A stretch of 64,000 bases of DNA, from the NCBI GenBank assembly GCA_029259725.1, contig JAJDER010000070.1, positions 1 through 64,000 on the forward strand, written 5' to 3'. Made by a program: the position numbers and the translations under genes. Positions 16,760 to 28,326 of the stretch are shown one piece after another. The notes under the pieces were generated by a model, which was not told the origin of the DNA, ran no database searches, and was given only the letters and a program-made list of their open reading frames with translations. How positions within the stretch are numbered: position 1 is the first letter of the stretch; every line of letters begins with the position of its first letter. Origin of the DNA: Planctomycetota bacterium (lineage in GTDB: Bacteria > Planctomycetota > B15-G4).

Positions 16760-16835
16760 TGGTGGGCAGACCCGGACTCGAACCGGGGACACCTGCATTT
16801 TCAGTGCAGTGCTCTACCACCTGAGCTATCCGCCC
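16760..16835 (-). tRNA. tRNA-Phe (GAA)
   Basis: The minus strand reads GGGCGGATAGCTCAGGTGG at the 5' end, giving a normal D arm. The anticodon loop CTGAAAA gives anticodon GAA. The T arm carries GGTTCGAGTCC. The acceptor stem GGGCGGA/TCTGCCC has one G-T wobble pair, and the 3' CCA is encoded. The length is 76 nt. Confidence 0.96.
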
Positions 16836-16917
16836 GCGCGCCTCGGGAATGGAACCCGGTCGCTTGGGGGGCAGTCTCCAATTCCCCGTGCAGGTCGTCA
16901 AGCAAGGCCCATCGGGC

Positions 16918-19900
16918 TCACATCGAGTCGGGGATCTCGACTCCGTCCTCGGACTCGGCCCCGGTGACATCGGCTCCTTCGGCGCGACGGATCTCCTCGA
17001 ACGTCTGGCGCGCCTGCTGTTCGATCTCCTCGAAGTGCCGCTGGGACTCCTCCAGCTCGCGCTGCACGGCCTTGCGCTGCTCGATGGCCTCGTCACTCGC
17101 CTGGCGCTGACTGGCCAGGGCCCGGGCCATCATGTCTCCGGCCTCCTTGACGGCCGACTGGGCGTCCTCGCGCTGCCGGTTGATCTGGTCGAGGATCCCG
17201 TGCTGCGCCTGCTCGGCGAGGTGCAGACGTTCCTTGGCGAGCCGCAGCTGATCCTCGGCGGCGATGCGCTTCTCGCGAGTCCGCGCCTCGAAGCGCAGGC
17301 GCTCCTCGATCAGCTCGCGCCGCCGCGTCTCGGCCGCGGCGAGACGCCGCATCGTCTCGCGCGCCAGGAGCTCGTGGTCCGACAGCTCCTGGCGTGCCTC
17401 GACCAACGCCTCTCGCGCCTTGCGAGCGTGGGCCACGGACTGCTCGGCGGTCTCCCGCGCCTCGGCGATCTGCCCGTCGAGATCCGCCAGCTCGCGCCGC
17501 GCCTCGCCGCCGGTCTCGATCAACGAATCCGCCTCGGCGCGCAACTCGACCACACGCGTCTCGAGCGCCGTCTGCTGCTCGGCCAGCCGCTTGATCCGGC
17601 CCGAGGTCTCCTTGGCGGTCTCGTCCGCCTGCTCCCGCAGGGCCTCGACCTCGCGCTCCAGCGCCTCCTTCTCGATGCGCAGCGTCTCGACCCGTTCCTC
17701 ACCGCGCGAGACGAGCTCGTCGTGCGTGCGCCGTGCCGCTTCGAGCCGCTCCGCGCTGGCGGTCTCGGCGGCCTCGGTCTCGGCCAGCTGACTCGTGGCC
17801 ACGCGCAGGTGATCCTGGGTGGTGTCGACGTCGCGCCGCAGCGTCTCCAGCGCCGCGTGCTGCTCGGCGGTCTGCTCGCGCATCTCGCCCTGACGCGTCT
17901 CCAGCACCGCGACATCCTCGGCCACGCGCGCCTGGCGCGCCCCCGTGATCGCCAGCTCCTCCTCGATCTCGGCCCGCTCGGTGACCAGCTCGGCCAGATG
18001 CTCCTCGAGCGCCTTGCGATCCGCCTCGAGGCGTTCCACCTGGCTGCGCGAACGCTCCACCAGTTCGGACTGCTCGGCACGCACCGTCGCCAGGGCGGAG
18101 GTCGCGTCCTCGTGCTGGAGATCGACGCTCGCCAACGCCTCGCGGGTCTGCCCAAGCAGGGCATCCGTCGTGGCCAGCTCCTCCTGCAGCGAGGCCAACT
18201 CGGTCTCGGACTCACCGACCCGACCACGCAGTGACGCCAACACCGCTTCCAGCTCGGTCTCGGCCGCAAACGCCCGGGCCTCGCTCTCAGCCCGCTCGAC
18301 CGTCGCCGCCTCGCGCTCGTCGGCGAGCTGTCGCTCGAGCTGCGCGCGCGCTTCGGCCGCCTCGCGAGCCCGCGTCTCGGCGGTGGCGAGATCCGCCGAG
18401 ACCTGCTCGAACCGCACCAACGCGCTGTCGTGTTCCTGGTGCAGACCGACCAGCTCTTCCTGCAACTGGTTCCGCGCCGACTCGCTGGCCGCGCGCTCCT
18501 GGCCCAGGACCGCGAGTTCACCGTTGAACGCGTCGATCCCGTCGCGCAGCTCGCTCTGCTCGGCCTTGATCCGGTCGGCCTCGGTGCGCAACTCCTGGTT
18601 CCCGACCTCGAGCGACTCGCGCTGCGCCTTGAGCTCGGCCAACTCGGCCTTGCGCCGCTCGATCGTCGCGCGCGCCTCCTCGACCTTGGTGGTGATGCGC
18701 TCCTCGACGTCCCGGTGCCGCGTCTCGGTCGCCGCCAGCTTCTCCTCCAGGGCCGCCAGGGCCTCGGTCCGCTCGCGGGTGCGCTGGCCCAGGTCATCGG
18801 CCGCCGCGGCCAGCGTGTCGCGCCGATCACCCAGCTCCAGGACGACCACCTCGAGCCGACCCGATTCCTCGCGGGCAACGCGAGCGCGTTCCTCGAGTTC
18901 GAGCGCCTCGCCTTCGGCAGCCCCGGCCCGCGCGCGCGCGTCATCGACCCGCTTCTGGGTGTCCTCGGCCTCGCTGGTGAGCGCAGAAAGGCGAGCGCCC
19001 TCCGCGTCGAGCAGCCGCTGCGTCTCGTTCAGGTTGACCGTCAGCGTCTTGAACGCCGTCTCGGTCGCGCGGGTGCGGTCCTCCTTCTCGCGCAGCGCCT
19101 CGTCGGTGGCGACGAGATGCCTGTCCAGCTCGGTGACCTTGCCCTGCAACTCCTGCAGGGTGGCCTCGAGTTCGGCCCGCTGCGTGCGCGCGCCCTCCAC
19201 CTCGAGGGCCAGCTCCTCGGCCGTCTCGCGCGCCTTGCGACCGCGTGCCTCGGCGTCGCGGACGTCGGCCTCGGCCTCGGCGAGCTGCCCGCGCGCGCCA
19301 TCGACGCGCTCCTCCAGCGTGCGCACCTCGGTCGACAGCCGCTCGGCGCGCAGGGTCGCGCGGCGCTCGGCCTCGTCCCGCACCGCCGCCGCGGTCTCGG
19401 CGTCGGCGCGCTGGGTCTCCTCCTCGCGGCGCGTCTCGGCCAGGCGCTCGGTGGCGCTCTCGACCTGCTCCTTGACGTCCTTGAGCTGGCTCCGCCACGC
19501 GGCGGCATCCCGCTCGGCCGCGCTGGCCCGCGACTGGGCGTTGGCGATGGCGTGCTCGATCTCGTTGAGCTTCTCCGCCGCACCTGCGGCGTCCGTCTCG
19601 GCCGCCTGCTGGCGGCCCACGGCGGCGGCCAGGGATTCCTCGACCCGGCGCAGCTCGGCCAGCCGGACGCGCTCGTCGTCCCCCGTCGAGCGCACCCGCT
19701 CGCTCACCCGGGCCAGCTCGGACTCGGCTTCCACCAACGCCGCGTCCAGCCGCTGGCGACGCGTCTCCATGCTCGCGCAGGCGGTGACGGATTCCTCGCG
19801 TTCATCGCGAGCCGCCGTGATCTCATCCTCGATGCCGGCCAGTTCCTCGCGCGCCCTGACGATGCGCGACTCCTGCGCCTCGGCCCGACCCGCGGCCTCG

Positions 19901-22212
19901 GTCGCCGCACGCTCGGCCTCCTCGGCGCGGCGGCGCGCTTCCTCGACCTGCCGTTCGGCCACGGCCCGGTCGTCGTCGAGCTCGCGCAGCGCTCGCTCCA
20001 ACTCACCACGCCGCTTGCTGCCCTGCTCCTCTTCCAACACCAGGGCCGCGACGCGCGCCTCCGACTCGCTGCGCTGGAGCTGCTGCTCCTCCTCGAGCTT
20101 CTGCAACTCGAGCGCCGTGCCGTCGGCCTTCTGCCGCAGCTGATCGACCCGTTCCTGCCAGGTCTGGTGGTCACCCTTCACGCTGCGCAGTTCATCGCGC
20201 GCGTCGGTGATCTCACCGCGCAGGCGCTCCAGCCGCTCCGACGCGGTGGCCACGACCTTCTGCGCTTCCTCGCGGCGCTCCTCGGCGGCCACCTGGCTCG
20301 CCGCGGTCTCCTCGAGACGCTTCTGCGCCGCCTTGGCCTTGGCCATGGTCCCGCGCACCAGTTCCTCGCTGCGCTCGAGACGCATGTCGACATCGGCCTG
20401 GTTGGTGGACAACTGCCGCGCCTGCGTCTCCAGCTCGACGATGCGCTCCCGCACCTCGGCGTGCTCGCGCTCGGCCGCCTCGATGTCCTCGTCGATCTCG
20501 GCGGCACGCTTGCCCAGCTCGTCCAGCAGGGACTCGCGCTGCTCGACCAGGGCACGCGCAGCCTCGGCACGCTGCTCCAGGTCAGCCACTTCCGCGACCG
20601 CCTGACGGGCCTTGTCCACGGCGCGCTCGCGACGCGTCTCGTCCTCGGCCAGACGCGTGCTCGCCTCGACGACCCGCTCCTCGAACGCCGCCAGGTCGGC
20701 CTGGGTCAACGTGTGACGCTGCTCGGTCTCGTCCGCCATCCGCTGCAGGTCGGCCACCCGCTGCTTGGCGACGCGCACCCGCTCCACGGCGTCACGCACA
20801 TGCTTCACGGCGGTCCGCGCCCGCTCCTCGGCGTCCACCGCCTGGCCCTCGAGCTCGGCGACGCGCGCCACGGTGGCGCGCTCCTCCTCGGCGGCGGTCT
20901 CGGCCCGGGTCACGGCCTCGGCGGCACGCGCCTCCGCCAGCCGCCGATCCGCCTCGATCTTGGCCAGGCCCGCTTCGATCTCGCTCGCCTGCGTGGCCGC
21001 ATCCGCCAAGGCCTGCTCGCGTTCGGAAGCGGCCGCCTCCGCCGCTTCGGCACGCGCTTGCGCCGCGTCCAGGCGACTCTTCACGTCGTCGAGCCTGGCC
21101 TGCACGCGCTGCTTGGTCTTCTCGACGTGCGCGCGCGCCTCGGCCTCGGCCACCTCGCGCTGCTCGTCGGAGCGGCGCTGCGCCTCGGCGCGGACCTCAG
21201 CCAGCTCGGCCTCGGTCGACGCTCGCAGCTCGGCCAGCTCGGCGGCGAGCGCCTCACGCTGGGCGGTCAACTCGGACACGACCGCCTGCTGCTCCTCGCG
21301 GGCCGCGCGTTCGGCGTCCTTGCGTTCCGCGTCCCAGGCCGCACGAGCCGTCTCGAGCTCAGCCTCGGCCTGCGCGCGCAAGGTGGCCAGCTCGGCCTCG
21401 ACCGCGTCCCGGCGGGCGGCGAGGTCGGCATGCAGCGCCGTCTCGGCCTGCGCGCCGAGCGCAGCGCGCTGGTCCGACAGCGCCTCCAGTTCGCCCTCCA
21501 CCTCGGCACGCCGGGCCGCCAGCTCGGCGGCGACCTCGTCCTGCCGGCGAGCCCCGTCCTTCTCGGCCGAAGCGCGGGCGTGTTCGACGATCTTCTTCGC
21601 CGCGGCTTCCGCCTTCGCCTTCAGCTTGACGATCTGGGCTTCCAGCTGCGCCTTGCGCGCCGCGCCGGCCGCCTCCGCATCGGCCTGGGCGGCCTCGAGC
21701 GCGGCCCGTTCGGCGTGGGCCACCTCCGCCAGCCGTTGCTCGGCTTCGGCCCGGGCCTCGGCGACGATCCGCTCGGCCTCGGCGCGAGCCTCCTCCTCAC
21801 GTTGATCGGCGCGCTCCCGCGCGCGACGCATCTGCTCGGTCGCCTCGCGCTCGGCTTCCTCGAGCCGCTCCTGCGCACGGGACGCGGCCTCCTGTTCCGT
21901 GTCGCGAGCCAGGGATCGGGCCGCGTCGGCCTCCTCGCGAGCCCGCTGCGCGCCCGCGGCCACCTCGTCCGCCGACACCCGCGCCTCGTCGAGGATGCGT
22001 CGCGCCATGTCCTCGGCCTGCCGCACCACGGCTGCGTGCCCCGCCGCCGTGGCCTCGGCATCCGCCGCCTCGTCCACGTCCGCTGCTTCCCCGGTGAACG
22101 CGATCTCGAACGACTCGCCGCACCCTCCACAGCGTGCGCGCCGACCCGCGTAACTGTCCGGCACCCTGAACGACTTGTCGCAATGGCTGCAAGTCGTGAG
22201 CCGCGTGGCCAT
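16918..22212 (-). CDS. Giant coiled-coil protein with MJ0042-type zinc finger
   Basis: This 1764-aa protein starts at ATG 22212, preceded by GGGAGGGA. The N-terminus is a small finger (MATRLTTCSHCDKSFRV, then CGGCGESF) with cysteines at 8, 11, 28 and 31, the MJ0042 pattern common in Planctomycetota and Myxococcota. Almost all of the remaining 1700 residues are Ala/Glu/Arg-rich heptad sequence predicted to be one long coiled coil. There is no membrane segment or signal peptide, so it is cytoplasmic. A single coil of this length could span hundreds of nanometres. Possible roles are a cytoskeletal or polar scaffold or an SMC-like tether, although no ATPase head is present. Function is not known from sequence. 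Its strong codon bias creates very long antisense ORFs on the plus strand. Confidence 0.85.
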   Translation of the reverse strand: MATRLTTCSHCDKSFRVPDSYAGRRARCGGCGESFEIAFTGEAADVDEAADAEATAAGHAAVVRQAEDMARRILDEARVSADEVAAGAQRAREEADAARSLARDTEQEAASRAQERLEEAEREATEQMRRARERADQREEEARAEAERIVAEARAEAEQRLAEVAHAERAALEAAQADAEAAGAARKAQLEAQIVKLKAKAEAAAKKIVEHARASAEKDGARRQDEVAAELAARRAEVEGELEALSDQRAALGAQAETALHADLAARRDAVEAELATLRAQAEAELETARAAWDAERKDAERAAREEQQAVVSELTAQREALAAELAELRASTEAELAEVRAEAQRRSDEQREVAEAEARAHVEKTKQRVQARLDDVKSRLDAAQARAEAAEAAASEREQALADAATQASEIEAGLAKIEADRRLAEARAAEAVTRAETAAEEERATVARVAELEGQAVDAEERARTAVKHVRDAVERVRVAKQRVADLQRMADETEQRHTLTQADLAAFEERVVEASTRLAEDETRRERAVDKARQAVAEVADLEQRAEAARALVEQRESLLDELGKRAAEIDEDIEAAEREHAEVRERIVELETQARQLSTNQADVDMRLERSEELVRGTMAKAKAAQKRLEETAASQVAAEERREEAQKVVATASERLERLRGEITDARDELRSVKGDHQTWQERVDQLRQKADGTALELQKLEEEQQLQRSESEARVAALVLEEEQGSKRRGELERALRELDDDRAVAERQVEEARRRAEEAERAATEAAGRAEAQESRIVRAREELAGIEDEITAARDEREESVTACASMETRRQRLDAALVEAESELARVSERVRSTGDDERVRLAELRRVEESLAAAVGRQQAAETDAAGAAEKLNEIEHAIANAQSRASAAERDAAAWRSQLKDVKEQVESATERLAETRREEETQRADAETAAAVRDEAERRATLRAERLSTEVRTLEERVDGARGQLAEAEADVRDAEARGRKARETAEELALEVEGARTQRAELEATLQELQGKVTELDRHLVATDEALREKEDRTRATETAFKTLTVNLNETQRLLDAEGARLSALTSEAEDTQKRVDDARARAGAAEGEALELEERARVAREESGRLEVVVLELGDRRDTLAAAADDLGQRTRERTEALAALEEKLAATETRHRDVEERITTKVEEARATIERRKAELAELKAQRESLEVGNQELRTEADRIKAEQSELRDGIDAFNGELAVLGQERAASESARNQLQEELVGLHQEHDSALVRFEQVSADLATAETRAREAAEARAQLERQLADEREAATVERAESEARAFAAETELEAVLASLRGRVGESETELASLQEELATTDALLGQTREALASVDLQHEDATSALATVRAEQSELVERSRSQVERLEADRKALEEHLAELVTERAEIEEELAITGARQARVAEDVAVLETRQGEMREQTAEQHAALETLRRDVDTTQDHLRVATSQLAETEAAETASAERLEAARRTHDELVSRGEERVETLRIEKEALEREVEALREQADETAKETSGRIKRLAEQQTALETRVVELRAEADSLIETGGEARRELADLDGQIAEARETAEQSVAHARKAREALVEARQELSDHELLARETMRRLAAAETRRRELIEERLRFEARTREKRIAAEDQLRLAKERLHLAEQAQHGILDQINRQREDAQSAVKEAGDMMARALASQRQASDEAIEQRKAVQRELEESQRHFEEIEQQARQTFEEIRRAEGADVTGAESEDGVEIPDSM

Positions 22213-22526
22213 CGACGTCCCTCCCACCGTCGGGTGATGCCGCGTCGCGCCCCTTCCCACCGCCATGTCGCGCAGGGCGCCGCCGTCCCGATCGAGGACC
22301 CGAAGATACAACGAACTCGCGGACACTGGGGAGGGGTTGACAGCAACGCGCGCAAATCACCCGCGCGCGGTGGCGAGGAATGGGCGTCGTTTCGCGGAAC
22401 GACGAGCGCGCGCCTCGCGCCGAGACGACGAACGCGCCTCGTGAACTCCGCGATGGAGCAAATCCGAACGCCCCCGCGCGGCCGCCCACGCTGCGATCGG
22501 CCCCGGTTCGCCGTCGTCGGGCGGGT
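22213..22526. other. Intergenic region upstream of the coiled-coil gene
   Basis: This 314-bp gap lies between two minus-strand genes. A minus-strand TATCTT box at 22313-22318 could serve the coiled-coil gene, but its -35 is poor. A perfect TTGACA at 22337-22342 on the plus strand has no matching -10. GCGCG-rich low complexity fills the rest. No gene is supported. Confidence 0.4.
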
Positions 22527-23825
22527 TCAGCTCGTCCGGGCGGCGCGCGGAGCGCCCTTCCGCATCGACTCGGGATCGCTGAGCTGGCCGCTGATCGAGG
22601 CCGCCGCGGCCACCGCAGGGCCCACAAGCACGTCGTCGTCGTCGAATCGGGTCGTCGTGGCCCGGCGTTCGCCGCGACTCAGGGCCGGCGGGAGCGTTCC
22701 GGGCGACAGCAGCTGGCCGCCGGCACGGAGCAGGTCCGCGACCAGCCCCTCCTCGACGGCGTGCAGCAGGTGCCGATGGCTCGCGGGGCGCCAGTAGAAG
22801 GCCAGATCGAGCTTCACGCGCCGTTCCCGGGCCACATCCACGGCCACCCGCAGGTCCTCGACCCGACCGGACAGCACCACCTGCTGGACGTGGATGGCGC
22901 GGCCCTTGCCCACTTCGACCACCCGCCCGGTGAGCAGATTGGTCACGGCGGTGAAGCCCAGCTGGCGGGCTGCGACGGTGACCCGGCGCTCGGCCGGCCC
23001 TGCGCCACCCTCGGGGTCCTCGTCCGTGCCGGGCTGAGCGGCCGCCTTGGCCTGCGTGGCCCGATCGGCCGAACTGGCCCGGGCCCGGAGCCAGACCTCG
23101 GTCGCATCGTCGGGCGGGACGATGCCGGCCACACCGACGCAGGCCAGCGTCTCGCAGAGGTTCAGGCGCTCGGGGATGGTCAGTCCGGCGATGGTCGCGC
23201 CGGAGAACTCGAGCACACAGCCGGAAAGGGTCTCGATCCCGCCCGCGGCATCCACGCCGGCCAGGGCCAGCTCCGTCGGCCCGACCCAGCGCGGAAGGCG
23301 GCCTTCCACCTCCACGTAGATCGTGTTCGGCACGGGCACGGGCAGGGTCCTGGCGCCCATCAGCGCGGCCAGCGCGTCGATCGGCGGGCGCAAGGCGACA
23401 CAGCCGAGGCCACCCAGGCCGCCCACGTCCGTGCCGCGCCCGGCCACCACGTCGTCGGCGCCGACCAGCCCGAGGTCGGCGGCGACCACACCGGGCAGCC
23501 CGCATCGATCCGGATCGAGGGCCAGCTCCAGGTTGTGCTTGCGGGCGAAGTCGATGACGGTGCGCGCCTCCTCGCGGGGCTGCGGGGCGCCACCCACGAA
23601 GACGAGCCGCCGCGCCGCCTTGAGCGCGGCCGACTCACCCTGGATGCGGAGGCTCTCGCGCGTGTCGAGCACGGCATGCGCGCCGGGACCGTCGAGCACG
23701 ACGCGGTGGATGCGCGCGTCGACCAGGTCCCCCACCGCCAGACGCCGCCGCCCCGAAGCGGCCGCGAGCACGGCCGCCACGCGGCTGCGCGTCAGGGGCG
23801 CGGCGATCGGGGCCGGATCGGACAC
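22527..23825 (-). CDS. Degenerate LeuC/aconitase-like protein
   Basis: This 432-aa protein starts at GTG 23825, 4 nt after the leuB stop, with GGAG 7 nt upstream. The middle resembles the core of aconitase-family enzymes: IYVEVEGRLPRWVGPTELAL, then GCVLEFSGATIAGLTIPERL corresponds to the segment that in LeuC reads like VIEFxGxxIxxLSMxxR. However, the GDSHT substrate motif, GSCT and the CxxC cluster ligands are all missing. It should therefore lack the [4Fe-4S] cluster and be catalytically inactive as a dehydratase. It may be a regulatory or structural partner of the LeuD-LeuC fusion encoded two genes upstream. Similarity is judged by eye. Confidence 0.6.
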   Translation of the reverse strand: MSDPAPIAAPLTRSRVAAVLAAASGRRRLAVGDLVDARIHRVVLDGPGAHAVLDTRESLRIQGESAALKAARRLVFVGGAPQPREEARTVIDFARKHNLELALDPDRCGLPGVVAADLGLVGADDVVAGRGTDVGGLGGLGCVALRPPIDALAALMGARTLPVPVPNTIYVEVEGRLPRWVGPTELALAGVDAAGGIETLSGCVLEFSGATIAGLTIPERLNLCETLACVGVAGIVPPDDATEVWLRARASSADRATQAKAAAQPGTDEDPEGGAGPAERRVTVAARQLGFTAVTNLLTGRVVEVGKGRAIHVQQVVLSGRVEDLRVAVDVARERRVKLDLAFYWRPASHRHLLHAVEEGLVADLLRAGGQLLSPGTLPPALSRGERRATTTRFDDDDVLVGPAVAAAASISGQLSDPESMRKGAPRAARTS

Positions 23826-23829
23826 CGCG

Positions 23830-24911
23830 TCACTCCGCCACGGCCTCGGCGACCAGGTCACCGAGGACATCGGTGGGCTGGACCCCGGCCGAGAGCGACT
23901 CGATCTTCCGTTCGCGGATCAGGCGCGCCACGGTGTCCTCGATGTCCCGCGCGGCGGCGGCGTGCCCGAGGTGGTCCAGCATCATCGACACGGCCATGAT
24001 CGAGGCCACCGGGTTGGCCACGTTCTGCCCCTTGTACTTGGGGGCGCTGCCGTGGATCGGCTCGAACAGCGAGACCTGACCCGGGTGGATGTTGCCCGAA
24101 GCGGCGATGCCCAGGCCCCCCTGCAGCATCGCGCCGACGTCGGTGATGATGTCGCCGAACAGGTTGGTCGTGACCGCCACGTCGAACCACTCCGGGTTCT
24201 TGAGCATCCACATGCAGGCCGCGTCGATGTAGGCGTGATCCCGCTCGATGTCCGGGAACTCGGCGCCGACTTCCTCGAAGGTGCGGGTCCACAGGTCCTG
24301 GGCGCGGACCGCGTTGGCCTTGTCGATCATCAGCAGCTTGTGGCTTCGGGCCCGTTTGCGAGAGAGTTCGAAGGCGTAGCGGATCACGCGCTCGGTGCCG
24401 TGCCGCGTGTAGCGCATGGGCTGACTGGCGACCTCGTCGGGAGTGCCCTTGGCTTCGAAGGTGGGCTGGGCGGTGTACGCGTCCTCGGTGTTCTCGCGCA
24501 CGAAGACCATGTCGACGTCGGCCGGGCCCTTGTCCTTGAGCGGGCACAGGCGCTGGTCGTAGAGCTTGACCGGACGCAGGTTCACGAACAGATCCAGGCC
24601 GACGCGCAGGGTCATGATCACGCCGTGCTCGACCAGGCCGACGGGCGCGCGCGGGTCGCCGATGGCGCCGAGCAGTACCGCGTCCATCTGCTGGATGTCG
24701 GCGAAGGCGGAGTCCGGCAGGGTCTCACCGCCCTCGGTGCCGCCGGTCCGCAGCCAGTGGTCGGTGCCGAAGGGATACACGACCGGCTCGAACTCCAGCC
24801 CGTGCTTCTCGCTCGTGGCGGACAGCACCTTCAAGCCCTGGTCGAGGCACTCGGGGCCGATGCCGTCGCCACCGATCACCGCGATGGTGTGGGACGTGGT
24901 GGCGGCGCCGC

Positions 24912-24915
<4 letters not shown>
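23830..24915 (-). CDS. leuB: 3-isopropylmalate dehydrogenase-type enzyme
   Basis: This 361-aa enzyme belongs to the NAD-dependent beta-decarboxylating dehydrogenases, which oxidise and decarboxylate isopropylmalate, isocitrate, homoisocitrate or tartrate. Visible motifs are IGGDGIGPE at the N-terminus, VRENTEDAY for substrate recognition, [16 protein letters not shown], the metal-binding NLFGDIITD and [15 protein letters not shown] for NAD binding. RENTE is found in both actinobacterial-type LeuB and isocitrate or homoisocitrate enzymes, so substrate assignment rests on its neighbour. The ATG overlaps the stop of the LeuD-LeuC fusion (ATGA), giving translational coupling. Leucine biosynthesis is the best guess; a homoisocitrate-type pathway is the alternative. 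Confidence 0.8.
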
Positions 24916-26924
<2,009 letters not shown>

Positions 26925-27008
26925 GGAGCGCGAGCGCGCCGGGGTGGGGGCGCGCCTCCTTCAGTGGGTGTGCGGTGGCTGCGGAATGCCTCGCGCGGAC
27001 GCGACGGC

Positions 27009-28217
27009 TCAGCTGCGCTCGATCAGCATGGCAATGCCCTGTCCGCCACCGATGCAGGCCGAGGCCACACCGTAGCGCGTCCCGCTGCGCTCGAGCTCGT
27101 GGGTCAGCGTGAGCAGCAGCCGCGTGCCGGTCGCGCCCAGCGGGTGGCCCAGCGAGACGGCACCCCCGTTGACGTTGACCTTCTCGCGGTCGAGTTCGAG
27201 TTCCTTCTCGACCGCCAGGTATTGGCCGCTGAAGGCCTCGTTGATCTCGAAGCGGTCCACGTCGCCCAGCCCGATCCCGGCCTTCTCGAGGGTGTTGCGG
27301 ATGGCCGGGGCGGGGCCGATGCCCATCTCGGTCGGATCGACGCCGCAGGCGTTCCAGGCCACGATGCGCGCGCGGGGCTTCCAGCCGTTGGCCTTCGCCT
27401 CGTCCGCGGTGGTGACCACCAGCGCCGCCGCGCCGTCCACGATGCCCGACGCGTTGCCGGCCGTGACCGTGCCGTCCTTGCCGAAGGCCGCGCGCAGCTT
27501 GGCGAGACCCTCGAGCGTGGTGTCCGGCTTGACGTGGTCATCGGTGTCGACCACACCCACGACCTGGTCGCGCTTGATGATCTCGACCGGCGCGATCTCC
27601 TCCGCGAAGCGACCGGACTTGACCGCCTCGGCGCCGCGCATATGCGACTGGTACGCGAACTCGTCCTGGGCCTCGCGGCTGATCCCGTAGCGCTTGGCCA
27701 GCTTCTCCGTGGTCTGCGCCATGTACAGCCCGCAGTGGGTGTCGTAGAGGCTGCCCATGAGCATGTCGACCAGCTCCCAGGGCTTCTGGCCGAAGCGGTA
27801 GCCCTTGCGGCCGTCCCACATCACCATGGGCGCCTGGCTCATGTTCTCGGTGCCGCCGGCGACCGTCGTCTTGGCCTCGCCGGCCAGGATCATGTGACAG
27901 GCCGAGACGACCGACTGGATCCCCGAACCACACAGGCGGTTCACGGTCAGCGCGCCGACCTCCTGGGGCACGCCCGCGCGCAGCGCGATGTGGCGCGCGC
28001 CGTAGAGCGCATCCTGGCTGGTGTAGAGCACGTTTCCGAACACGACGTGATCGACCTGTTCCGGCTTCACGTCGGTGCGCTCCAGCGCGGCCTTCGTCGC
28101 GTGGACACCGAGGTCCAGCGCCGTGAGGCCGGCCAGCTTGCCGTGGCCGGGGGTGCCGAGGTACTCGGCCATCGGGGTGCGGGCGCCGCCGAGGATGACG
28201 AGGTCAGGGTTGGTCAT
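27009..28217 (-). CDS. Thiolase (acetyl-CoA acetyltransferase)
   Basis: This 402-aa thiolase condenses acetyl-CoA or cleaves 3-ketoacyl-CoA. The nucleophile Cys is in NRLCGSGIQSV, the His motif is GHPLGATG, and the second Cys is in SACIGGGQG. The NEAF motif (INEAFSGQYLA) is also intact. It lies between enoyl-CoA hydratase and the LeuD-LeuC gene on the same strand. Acetoacetyl-CoA thiolase and 3-ketoacyl-CoA thiolase activity cannot be told apart from sequence alone. A second thiolase is at 37029-38222. Confidence 0.93.
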   Translation of the reverse strand: MTNPDLVILGGARTPMAEYLGTPGHGKLAGLTALDLGVHATKAALERTDVKPEQVDHVVFGNVLYTSQDALYGARHIALRAGVPQEVGALTVNRLCGSGIQSVVSACHMILAGEAKTTVAGGTENMSQAPMVMWDGRKGYRFGQKPWELVDMLMGSLYDTHCGLYMAQTTEKLAKRYGISREAQDEFAYQSHMRGAEAVKSGRFAEEIAPVEIIKRDQVVGVVDTDDHVKPDTTLEGLAKLRAAFGKDGTVTAGNASGIVDGAAALVVTTADEAKANGWKPRARIVAWNACGVDPTEMGIGPAPAIRNTLEKAGIGLGDVDRFEINEAFSGQYLAVEKELELDREKVNVNGGAVSLGHPLGATGTRLLLTLTHELERSGTRYGVASACIGGGQGIAMLIERS

Positions 28218-28326
28218 GGGTCAGCCTTGTTGGGGGTGTGTCCGGGTCCGGTGGTGTGCGCCGACGCCCGCCGGGAACGCCGCGGCGACGCCGACCGAGG
28301 TCGTGCCGGGAGCCGATCGCTCGGGA

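Noticed and set aside
16409-16798. Longer start (16798) for the small unknown gene
   Set aside because: It would run through tRNA-Phe; the GTG at 16699 avoids this.
22337-22342. Perfect TTGACA -35 on the plus strand
   Set aside because: No -10 follows at 16-18 bp and no plus-strand gene starts there.
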